A stretch of 39,610 bases of DNA, from contig JAJCYU010000275.1 of the NCBI GenBank assembly GCA_029262755.1, positions 1 through 39,610 of the forward strand. The letters are read 5' to 3'. Position numbers and translations under genes: made by a program. The notes below the pieces were generated by a model. The model saw only the letters and a list, made by a program, of their open reading frames with translations, had not been told where the DNA came from and did no database searches. This DNA comes from Anaerolineae bacterium (GTDB lineage: Bacteria > Chloroflexota > Anaerolineae > Epilineales > Epilineaceae). Below, one piece after another: positions 9,112 to 16,872 of this stretch (positions are counted from its first letter, which is position 1; each line of letters opens with the position of its first letter).

Positions 9112-9923
9112 GGCAGGCGCCACAGCCCGACGAGGCCGAGGATCCAGGCCCACGCGACGAAGACGTGCAGCGGTCGGCTGCGCACCCAGGCCAGCAGGCC
9201 GCCGATCGCGGCGAGGCCCACGAGGAAGGCGACGACGAATCCGACAGCCAGGGGAAGGAGTTCATCCGCAACGGGTCCCGTCGCGAAGAAATCGAGTAGC
9301 TGAACGGCCGCCGCTCCGACGATGATCGGCGCCGCCATCAAGAAGCTGAATCGCGCGGCCGCTTCCCGGTTCAGGCCGAGCCCCAGGCCGGCGGCGATCG
9401 TCGCTCCCGAGCGCGAGACGCCCGGAACGATCGCCAGCGCTTGGGCCAGCCCGACGAGGAGTGCATCGCGCGGCGTGAGGTCCTCGGCCTCGCGTTTCCG
9501 GCGGCCGATCAGTTCCGCGACGAGCAGCACGGCACCCGTCAAGAGCAGCATCGCGGCCGCGATGCGTGGCGCAGCAAAGAGCCGCTCGAACTCGTCCTTG
9601 AGCGCAAGCCCGGCCACGATCGCGGGCACGCTGGCCAGCAGAATCAAGCAAAGGAAGCGGCCGTTCGGGTCGCGCCACGGTGCACCCGAGCTACGCGTAC
9701 CGTGCCACGCACCGCGCAACAGGCGTAGCCAGTCGGCACGGAAGTAGAGCAGCACGGCCATCGCCGTTGCCAGATGAACGATCACGTCGAAGGTGAGGCT
9801 CTGGTCCGGCCATCCGAGCAAGGCGGGTACGATGACGAGATGACCGCTGGAGGACACGGGCAGGAACTCCGTGGCTCCTTGGAGGGCTCCCAGGAGCGCA
9901 GCGCGCAGCAGCTCGGGGTTCAT
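9108..9923 (-). CDS. uppP: Undecaprenyl-diphosphatase UppP (BacA)
   Basis: UppP dephosphorylates undecaprenyl pyrophosphate at the membrane, recycling the lipid carrier for peptidoglycan and other envelope polymers; overexpression gives bacitracin resistance in other bacteria. The 271-aa polytopic protein shows both family signatures: QGATEFLPVSSSGHL (residues 15-29) and GVSRSGATIAAGL in the second half. About seven or eight hydrophobic segments are visible, including a final segment ending in VGLWRLP. The length is standard. The ATG at 9923 has only a weak purine stretch upstream. The stop overlaps the TIM-barrel gene. Genes for this lipid cycle (murG, ftsW) lie elsewhere in the window. Confidence 0.97.
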   Translation of the reverse strand: MNPELLRAALLGALQGATEFLPVSSSGHLVIVPALLGWPDQSLTFDVIVHLATAMAVLLYFRADWLRLLRGAWHGTRSSGAPWRDPNGRFLCLILLASVPAIVAGLALKDEFERLFAAPRIAAAMLLLTGAVLLVAELIGRRKREAEDLTPRDALLVGLAQALAIVPGVSRSGATIAAGLGLGLNREAAARFSFLMAAPIIVGAAAVQLLDFFATGPVADELLPLAVGFVVAFLVGLAAIGGLLAWVRSRPLHVFVAWAWILGLVGLWRLP

Positions 9924-10053
9924 GCGGCGTTGCTCTCGCCAGGCTCGCAGGCCTTAGCTATGCCAGGGACAAGCTGCGACAGATACGACATAGCCCGCCA
10001 CGCGCCCATTCCGATCCTCGACATTCGCGATTCCCGACAAGCCCCGCGGCCGA

Positions 10054-11313
10054 TCACGCGCGTTCGAAGGGGTCGAAGAGCCGCTTGTACTCATCCAGCG
10101 CGTAGCGATCGGTCATACCGGCCAGGTAGTCGCAGATGACGCGGTAGGATTCCAGCGAAAGCGGGGCATCCGCGCGCGCATCCGGTTGGACCTGCTTCAC
10201 CCGCGCCCGTGTCACCTCCGGCAGCTGTCGAAAGTCCTGCTCGAAGGCTTCGAACAAGCGCGTGAGCACGTGCTCGGCCTTGCGGAACATGCGGATCACC
10301 CGCCATTGCCGGTACAGGTTGGCGTACAAGAAGTCCTTCAACTCGCGCTGCATGGCGATGACCTCGTCCGACAGTCCCATGAGCGGCTGCGGCGCGCGCC
10401 GAACGTCGTCCGCGGAGCGGGGATCGGCGGCCGCGATGTTCTCGGCGCTGGTGTAGATCAGATCGCTGATGAGCAGGTCGATGACCTTGCGGATGGCACG
10501 GTGGCGCCGCAGCTCGGGATCCGCATCCTCGATGCCCGCGCTCGCCCGGCGCCAGATCTCGAGCTCGTTCAATTCGGGCATGTCTAGCGCGAGCATCCCG
10601 CTGCGCAGTCCGTCATCCAGATCGTGCGCGCTGTAGGTTAGCTCGTCGGCGTGGTTGACGATCTGCGCCTCGAGGCTGGGCCGCAGCGAGGGCTCGTAGG
10701 GCGCGATCCAGCGTGCGTGCACGGCGTCGTATTCCGTCGCGTGCTTTACGATGCCTTCGCGCGTCTCCCACGTGAGGTTCATGCCGTCGAACTCCGGCCA
10801 GCGCTTCTCGAGCGTCTCCAAGACACGCAGGCTCTGTAGCGTATGGTTGAAGCCGAGGCCGGTGTTGGCATCGTCGTCCGGGTCGAGGCCCATGCGTTCC
10901 AACATCAGGCGGTCGAGCGTCACCTCGCCGGAATGGCCGAAGGGCGAGTGCCCCAGGTCGTGGGCCAGCGTGATCGCCTCCGCCAAATGCTCGTTGACCC
11001 GCAGGGCGCTCGCGATCGTGCGGGCAATTTGCGCGGCTTCTCCCGTGTGGGTCAAGCGGGTGCGATAGTAGTCGCCCTCGTAGTTGACGAAGACCTGCGT
11101 CTTGTACTGCAATCGTCGAAATGCCGTCGTATGAACGATCCGGTCGCGGTCTTTCTGAAACTCCGTGCGGTAGGGATGCGGCGGCGTCGGGACGACGCGG
11201 CCACGACTATCGGCCGATTTCTCTGCGAAGGGAGCAAGGTGCTCGCGTTCGTGGCGCTCCCTCTCCTCGCGCGTTGCCACGATGGCGCTTCCTGCGGGGC
11301 TCGGCGCGTGCAT
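10054..11313 (-). CDS. dgt: Deoxyguanosinetriphosphate triphosphohydrolase-like protein (HD superfamily)
   Basis: Dgt-type enzymes hydrolyse dNTPs to deoxynucleosides and triphosphate, lowering dNTP pools. The HD signature is clear: TRLTHTGE (His89), ITLAHDLGHSPFGHSGE (His118-Asp119) and the later GFNHTLQSLRVLE segment; the N-terminal PHPYRTEFQKDRDRIVH with AFRRLQYKTQVF is characteristic of the type-2 dGTPase-like family. At 419 aa it is slightly longer than the usual 380-400. The ATG at 11313 follows GGAG by seven bases. Substrate preference cannot be read from sequence. It is the first gene of a minus-strand group with uppP, separated from it by 130 bp in which I see no terminator or convincing promoter. 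Confidence 0.9.
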   Translation of the reverse strand: MHAPSPAGSAIVATREERERHEREHLAPFAEKSADSRGRVVPTPPHPYRTEFQKDRDRIVHTTAFRRLQYKTQVFVNYEGDYYRTRLTHTGEAAQIARTIASALRVNEHLAEAITLAHDLGHSPFGHSGEVTLDRLMLERMGLDPDDDANTGLGFNHTLQSLRVLETLEKRWPEFDGMNLTWETREGIVKHATEYDAVHARWIAPYEPSLRPSLEAQIVNHADELTYSAHDLDDGLRSGMLALDMPELNELEIWRRASAGIEDADPELRRHRAIRKVIDLLISDLIYTSAENIAAADPRSADDVRRAPQPLMGLSDEVIAMQRELKDFLYANLYRQWRVIRMFRKAEHVLTRLFEAFEQDFRQLPEVTRARVKQVQPDARADAPLSLESYRVICDYLAGMTDRYALDEYKRLFDPFERA

Positions 11314-11613
11314 GGGGCGACTCCAAGACGGGGGCTGGTGCTAGCTCGGGCACGGGACTTTCGTCGCAGCGGGACGGCGAAAGGCGGTCCGTAGTATAGG
11401 AGGATTCGCGTCAAACCGCAGGGCACACGCGTCGGAAACGGCGTTTAACCGCCACGGGCGTATCCCGGCCGCGCCGGATTCCGTTGATAGAGATGAGTGT
11501 GCGCTGAGCACACGACCCATGACTCGATGCGCGCGTGGCGGACCCTGCCCACGGTCCCATGAGGCTGACGCGCAGTAGTCACAAGCAATCCGCAAGCTTC
11601 CTGGAGGAACGCC
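11314..11613. other. Divergent intergenic region between dgt and the giant surface protein
   Basis: No gene is visible here. It must carry the promoters for dgt (minus) and the surface protein (plus). A TATACT on the minus strand (11398-11393) could be a -10 for dgt, but the only TTGACG near it is 10 bases away, too close. A perfect inverted repeat GTGTGC-GCTGA-GCACAC lies at 11497-11513. The plus-strand gene has a strong GGAGG at 11603-11607, six bases before its ATG. Confidence 0.5.
11497..11513. repeat. 6-bp perfect inverted repeat (possible operator or leader hairpin)
   Basis: GTGTGC and GCACAC flank a five-base centre, about 100 bp upstream of the giant surface protein gene. It could be a regulator site or an RNA stem. 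No family is recognised. Confidence 0.35.
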
Positions 11614-14600
11614 ATGCTACGCCCCAGCCGCCTGACGACGGCGGTCGTCGTCACCCTGCTCGCGGCCGTCCTGTTGGTCGGCACCCGCACCGCGGACGCG
11701 CAACGACTGCCGATCGAGACGTTTGCGCCGTCGGTTGCCTTCGACCAAATGGCCTTCGTTGAAAACGTAGGCCAATGGGATGAGGAAGCCCATTTCATGG
11801 CGCGTGCGCGCGGTGCCAACCTCTGGTTTACCCAGAATCGAATCCTGTTCGATAGCTTCGACAAGGACGATGTCGACGGCGCGGCCGACGGCGAGGCTGC
11901 GGTCGAGCCTTCCGGCGAGGGCTTCGTCACGGCGCTCAAGTTCTTCGGGGCGCGAGGTGACGCCCGTGCTGTGGCCCAAGGCGCAGATCTGGGTGTGCGC
12001 TACAACTGGCTGCGCGGCGAAGGCGGCCGCAGCGCCACGGGCGCCCGCGCGTTCGAAGAGATCGTGTACCGCGATCTCTTTGACGGCATCGATCTGCGAG
12101 TAGAGCCGGCGGCCGGCCGCCAGGGCGGTGTACTGAAGACGACGTGGGTCGTTCATCCGGGAGCCGACCCGTCCCAGATCCTGTACGAATACGAAGGCGC
12201 GCAGTCGGTGCGCGCGATCGGTCGCGCCGTCGAGGGGGAGGACTGGAAGGCAACGGTCGTCGTCGAGACGCCGCTCGGAGACTTCAAAGAGACCCTGCCT
12301 TCGATCTACCAGCGTGATGGCGAGAATGGGCCCTGGGTTACCGTCAAAGGCGGTTTCGTGGTCGAAGAAGGACTGATCGGCGTCGGCCTTGCCGAGTACG
12401 ATCGAACGCAGACGCTCTACATCGACCCCATCATCGTTTACTCGCGCCCGATCGGCGGTGGTTCGGACGATTGGGTCGTGCAGATCCGCGAAGACGCCAC
12501 GGGCCTCTACGCGGCCGGCGCCACCGAATCGGCCGATTTCCCGGCCACGATGGGCGCGTACCAGGATTCCCACGGCGGGACGCCGGGCTCGGACAACGAT
12601 GGCTTCGCCGCCAAGTTTGATTCGCTCACGGGTGACGCGCTTTGGATCACCTACGTGGGCGGTGACGACTTCGAACGCTTCACCGACTTCCGCCTCGACG
12701 ACGGCATGATGGTCCTGACCGGGTTCGCGGATGCCGATGGCGCCGTGCCGTACCCGACCACCCCGGGCACGTATCAGCCCGCCACCGTCAAGGGCAACTT
12801 CCACCCCGTGCTGACGCGCTTGAATGCGTCAGGCACCGACCTGGTGTACAGCACCTACGTGGCCGCCGACGGCGAATTCTCCGACGACGACTACGGCCTC
12901 GGCATCGCGCTGGCGGATGACGGGAGCCACTACATCGTCGGTACGACCGAATCGGACGACGGGTATCCGACCGGCACGGGTCTGTATGACACCGATCCCG
13001 ACGGGAGCACTTCCGGCTCCAACAACGACAACGCGTTCATCGTGCACGTGAGTGCGGATGCGTCCACGATCCTGGACTTCTCCTACATCGGCGGCGACAA
13101 CGACGACGCCGCCTTCGACGTCGAGTTGGACAGCGCCGGCAACCCGGTCGTGGTCAACGTGACCGAGTCGACGGATTGGCCGGTAAGCCCAGGAGCATTC
13201 CAGGCCACCCGTGACGGCACGCAAAGCAGTTCGGCGGACGATATCGCGTTGATCAAATTCGACGCCGGCCTCGATACCCGCATGTGGGCCACGTACCTCG
13301 GCGGCAACAACGACGACCAGGGCACGATCACGGTCAGCTACTCCGGCTTCACCGACGATCGCTGGGTGTGGCATGGCCTCGCGCTGGACGGCGCAAACCG
13401 ACCGATCGTGGCGGGCACCACGGAGTCGACGGACTTTCCAACGACTCCCGGCGCGTTTCAAGAGACGGACCAAAACGGCAGCACGGACGACACCTTCGTC
13501 TCCATTCTGAGTGCGGATGTCACTTCGTTGGTCGCAAGCACGTACCTGGGCGGCCCCAACGGTCTCGAGACCTTCGGCAGTCCGGTCGAGGTCGACGACA
13601 TGGGCAACGTCTACGTCGGCGGCACCACGGAGGACGACACGGACTTCCCCATTGTCGCAGCCGTACAGCCCACGTATGGCGGCAGCGCCTTCGGTGATGC
13701 CTTCGCGACGATCTTCACCCCGGACCTGACCGGCCTGGTGTGCAGCAGCTACTTCGGCGGCAATGATTCCGAGCGCATCCTGGCCATCATCGCCGGGCCC
13801 GGCCCGCGTGATGGGCGTTGGGGTGGCTACACCAACTCGCCCGACTTCCCGGCGACCGCGGGTGGGACGATCGGCACGCCGACCGGCGGCTTCCCGGATT
13901 CCAACGGCTTCATCGCCGCCACGAATTGCTCGGGCGCCAACCTGGCGCTCGTGGAGGACAGTGAGGGCGCCGAGACGCTGCCGGGCCGAACATGCTTCGA
14001 GTCCGGTGAGCACTTCACCTACAGCTTCTCCATCATCAACGACAGCGACTCGGTGCAGGGCGACAACCCCGGACCCGAGGTCGAGGCGCAATCCTCCAAC
14101 ACCGGCATCTTGACTGCCTGTCAGGCCAGCTCCGGAACGTGCTCCATCGTGAACGGCCGCGTTGAATGGAATGGCACGGTCGGCGTTGACGAGGTCATTG
14201 ACTTCGACGTTACCGCGCGCTTCCTGGGCGGGCTATTGGCGGGCGTCGAGAACTGCTTGACCGTCACGATGAACTTCGACGCCGAGGCGATCGGTGACAA
14301 CTCGGTGTCGGCGCGGTTCCAGGTCTGCACCGTTACCGACTGCGCGGCAACGGTCGATCCGAACCGTCAGCTCGGCGGCCAGGTGCATATCCCGATCTTG
14401 GACTATCAAGGCCAAGACGACGTCTGCGAGACGTGGCTCGAGGTGCAGAACATCGGCTGCGAGACGAGCAAAGCGGCGTTGGTCACCTGGGGCGAGCCGG
14501 GCTTCTGTCCGCCGCAGGCGGCGGGTCCGCTCAAGGTCGAGTGCACGGGCCTGCTCAAGCCGGGCAGCACATGGAATCTGATCGGCGCGCAGATCCCCTC

Positions 14601-16665
14601 CGGCTCCAAGAGCGGCATCTTGTTCCAGTTCACCGCGCGCCAGCTCTCGGAGCTCGGTCTGGACCTCGGCTTCGACGACATCACGGCCGACTTCCTGTGC
14701 GAGACGCTGTTCTTCGGCGTTGTCGGCGACGCAGATGACTACCGTCGCTTCAAGAAGGCCTACAACGAGGGTCTCGAGTTCGCCGGCGTGCCGTTGGACG
14801 ATGCGCGCGGCGACGGCTTCCTGGCCGCGGACGTGCACCGTACGTGTCCGGGTGACCGGACACCCGCGTCCGAGGTCACGTCCAAGTACAACGGCATCGC
14901 GGGCACCCACCTGGGCACCTTCGACGAGATATTCGGCGGCTACGGCTACTACGTACCGCTGATCTATGCCGGCTCCGCGGACTTCGACACCGTGATGTAC
15001 ATCCAGAACGGCGGCCTGAGCTGCTCGTCGATCGAGATCTGGTTCAAGGCAAAGGACGACTGCATCCGCAACGAGATCTGCGAGATCCTCACCCTCGCCC
15101 CGGGCGAGACCTACCAATTCGGCGCGAGTGACTGCGTCGGCCCGGACTTCCAGGGCAACGCGTGGCTGCGCTCGACGCAGCCGCTCGGCGTCGCGGTGGA
15201 CATCATCGGCCGCGACGTGCTCATGACCTACGTCGCGGAGCCGGCCGAGATCAACTACACCTTCGATCCTAGTCGCTCCATCACCCGCGACGGGCAGCAG
15301 GTGGCTTTCGGCCCGCTCGTCTACAGCGAGTACCAGGGATGGGACTCCGGTATCCAGGTTCAGAACCTCTCCGGCACGGTGGCCGCCAAGGTGAAGGTCT
15401 ATTTCCTCGACCGCTCCGGCGATATCGTGACCACGCTCGTCGATTGGATCTGCCCGCGCGGCAGCCAGACACTGTTCCTGCCCGTCATCGCAGGTATGCC
15501 CGGTAGCTGGGTGGGCTCGGTGCGGGTCGAGAGCCAGGAGTGGACCTCGCCGGGCAGCCCGCTCATCCGCTCGCCCAACATCGCCGCCATCGCGATGCTT
15601 CTCAAGTACGTGGATGCGGCGCGCACGGACACCACGCAGGCGATCGCATACAACATGCTGCCGGAGCACAAGATCTTTGACTGGCAGATCGGCTTCAGCG
15701 GCGGCGGCTTGGACACGGGCATCGGCCTGATCGCCATCCCCTCGTTGCTGCGCGATCTGAAGCACACGGGCATGACCAGCGAGATCGCGATTGCCAACGT
15801 GGTGCCGAAGCCGGGCTTCACGGACTTCGCGATCTTCCTCTACGACCAGAACGGCTTGATCGACTACATCTGCCAGAAGCTCAACGAGAAGCAGGTGGAG
15901 TACATCGATCTGCAGACGTGGGGCTACCTGGACGAGGGTTTCAAGGGTTCGGCCATCATCAGCGCGGTCTTCTGGGAACACGATGTTTTCGACAGCACGG
16001 GCTTCTTCCTGCGCAACCTCGTCGGGCTCGGCGCCGTGGCGGTGGAGCGCAAGGGCACGCGTTTGGGCGAAGACATTCCGGGCGACGAGTCGGCCGGTTC
16101 ACGCGGCATTCCCTTCCGCCGACAAGACATCGAGGGCCGCGAACTGGACTTCTGCTTCATGGGATTCCTGCCCACATGTCCCGGCTTGCCGGACCTGCGG
16201 CCCGATCCCTTCGCCTGTCCCGAGGTACTTGAGATCTCCTGCGCCAATTGTCCGCTGCCGATAACGGGTAACTCCACGACGATCGACGCGGTGGATGCGA
16301 AGATCCTCAACCCCGAATGCATCGTCGTGGACGTGGACGTGGAGTTGGACATCACGCACACCTGGTACGGTGACTTGTTCGTGGATCTTTCGGGTCCGGA
16401 ATTGGCCAACTCCGAGCTCTTCGGCGACATCTGCGGCAACTTCGACGACATGATGGTCACGGTCGACGATGACTCCCTGACGCCGATCGGGAGTGTGTGC
16501 GCGGCACCGTTGTTGGGAACATTCGCCTCGCAGATGGGCGGTCTCGACGCATTCGACGGTACGCGAGCAGGCGGCCGCTGGCGGTTGGACATCTTCGATG
16601 ACTTCCCAACCGACGACGGCATGCTCAACGACTGGACCCTGCGGCTGCGCACCGAGCAGCGCTAG
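11614..16665 (+). CDS. Giant secreted protein: SBBP beta-propeller, repeated surface modules and C-terminal P domain
   Basis: 1683 aa. Residues 1-29 form a Sec signal peptide (basic start, hydrophobic core TAVVVTLLAAVLLVG, cleavage after ADA). Residues 40-265 match the ENVGQ-type domain that often precedes SBBP repeats. Residues 275-770 hold seven propeller-like repeats marked by IGGG, YVGG, YVAA, YIGG, YLGG, YLGG and YFGG, each with a (A/G)xTESxDFP-like strand between. Residues 778-905 resemble a beta-sandwich (DUF11-like). Residues 915-1520 carry four related modules beginning near 925, 1113, 1232 and 1374 (pattern (V/I)P(L/I)-x(8-12)-(D/T)-x-(I/M/L)-x-(V/I)(Q/A)N), rich in Cys. Residues 1537-1683 are a proprotein-convertase P domain with LSGP, GTRAGGRWRL and LNDWTLRL. 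No protease catalytic domain and no membrane anchor or sorting signal is seen. Probably an extracellular adhesive or scaffold protein. GGAGG lies six bases before the ATG. Confidence 0.85.
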   Translation: MLRPSRLTTAVVVTLLAAVLLVGTRTADAQRLPIETFAPSVAFDQMAFVENVGQWDEEAHFMARARGANLWFTQNRILFDSFDKDDVDGAADGEAAVEPSGEGFVTALKFFGARGDARAVAQGADLGVRYNWLRGEGGRSATGARAFEEIVYRDLFDGIDLRVEPAAGRQGGVLKTTWVVHPGADPSQILYEYEGAQSVRAIGRAVEGEDWKATVVVETPLGDFKETLPSIYQRDGENGPWVTVKGGFVVEEGLIGVGLAEYDRTQTLYIDPIIVYSRPIGGGSDDWVVQIREDATGLYAAGATESADFPATMGAYQDSHGGTPGSDNDGFAAKFDSLTGDALWITYVGGDDFERFTDFRLDDGMMVLTGFADADGAVPYPTTPGTYQPATVKGNFHPVLTRLNASGTDLVYSTYVAADGEFSDDDYGLGIALADDGSHYIVGTTESDDGYPTGTGLYDTDPDGSTSGSNNDNAFIVHVSADASTILDFSYIGGDNDDAAFDVELDSAGNPVVVNVTESTDWPVSPGAFQATRDGTQSSSADDIALIKFDAGLDTRMWATYLGGNNDDQGTITVSYSGFTDDRWVWHGLALDGANRPIVAGTTESTDFPTTPGAFQETDQNGSTDDTFVSILSADVTSLVASTYLGGPNGLETFGSPVEVDDMGNVYVGGTTEDDTDFPIVAAVQPTYGGSAFGDAFATIFTPDLTGLVCSSYFGGNDSERILAIIAGPGPRDGRWGGYTNSPDFPATAGGTIGTPTGGFPDSNGFIAATNCSGANLALVEDSEGAETLPGRTCFESGEHFTYSFSIINDSDSVQGDNPGPEVEAQSSNTGILTACQASSGTCSIVNGRVEWNGTVGVDEVIDFDVTARFLGGLLAGVENCLTVTMNFDAEAIGDNSVSARFQVCTVTDCAATVDPNRQLGGQVHIPILDYQGQDDVCETWLEVQNIGCETSKAALVTWGEPGFCPPQAAGPLKVECTGLLKPGSTWNLIGAQIPSGSKSGILFQFTARQLSELGLDLGFDDITADFLCETLFFGVVGDADDYRRFKKAYNEGLEFAGVPLDDARGDGFLAADVHRTCPGDRTPASEVTSKYNGIAGTHLGTFDEIFGGYGYYVPLIYAGSADFDTVMYIQNGGLSCSSIEIWFKAKDDCIRNEICEILTLAPGETYQFGASDCVGPDFQGNAWLRSTQPLGVAVDIIGRDVLMTYVAEPAEINYTFDPSRSITRDGQQVAFGPLVYSEYQGWDSGIQVQNLSGTVAAKVKVYFLDRSGDIVTTLVDWICPRGSQTLFLPVIAGMPGSWVGSVRVESQEWTSPGSPLIRSPNIAAIAMLLKYVDAARTDTTQAIAYNMLPEHKIFDWQIGFSGGGLDTGIGLIAIPSLLRDLKHTGMTSEIAIANVVPKPGFTDFAIFLYDQNGLIDYICQKLNEKQVEYIDLQTWGYLDEGFKGSAIISAVFWEHDVFDSTGFFLRNLVGLGAVAVERKGTRLGEDIPGDESAGSRGIPFRRQDIEGRELDFCFMGFLPTCPGLPDLRPDPFACPEVLEISCANCPLPITGNSTTIDAVDAKILNPECIVVDVDVELDITHTWYGDLFVDLSGPELANSELFGDICGNFDDMMVTVDDDSLTPIGSVCAAPLLGTFASQMGGLDAFDGTRAGGRWRLDIFDDFPTDDGMLNDWTLRLRTEQR

Positions 16666-16674
16666 CCCGGAGGA

Positions 16675-16703
16675 GGCGCCGATCGATTCCTCGATCGGTC
16701 GCC
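16675..16703. terminator. Strong hairpin just downstream of the surface protein gene
   Basis: Eight perfect pairs (16679-16686 with 16691-16698) close a TTCC loop; after one bulged T, four more GC pairs (16675-16678 with 16700-16703) extend the stem to 12 bp. It begins nine bases after the TAG stop. There is no following T run, so classical intrinsic termination is uncertain; it may act with Rho or as an mRNA 3'-end stabiliser. Confidence 0.55.
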
Positions 16704-16718
16704 CGTAAACGCTGCACG

Positions 16719-16754
16719 CGACGGCCCGACGGCAGCAATGCCGCCGGGTCGTCG
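16719..16754. other. Second strong hairpin with GCAA tetraloop upstream of ppk
   Basis: The stem pairs 16719-16723 with 16750-16754, a G-U pair, 16725-16728 with 16745-16748, one A-C mismatch, and 16730-16734 with 16739-16743, capped by GCAA (16735-16738), a stable GNRA-type tetraloop. It lies 16 bases after the first hairpin and 118 bases before the ppk start. It could be a second terminator or part of a ppk leader; no T run follows. Confidence 0.5.
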
Positions 16755-16872
16755 TGCGTCTTCTGATATCCTTCACGCTCCGGATGCGGTGGTGAACGAC
16801 GACGATAGCGCCCGGAACGTGATGCATCCGATACGCAATCAAGGCGCGATGCAGCGCCATAGGGGATCGGCA

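Noticed and set aside
11393-11414. dgt promoter made of TTGACG and TATACT on the minus strand
   Set aside because: The spacer is only 10 bases, far from the 16-18 needed.
12829-15981. Long minus-strand open frames (420 and 582 codons) opposite the giant surface protein
   Set aside because: They mirror the codon bias of the plus-strand gene, lack domains, and are compositionally odd (Arg/Asp/Val-rich). They are shadows, as are similar frames opposite acs, ppk and nrdJ.
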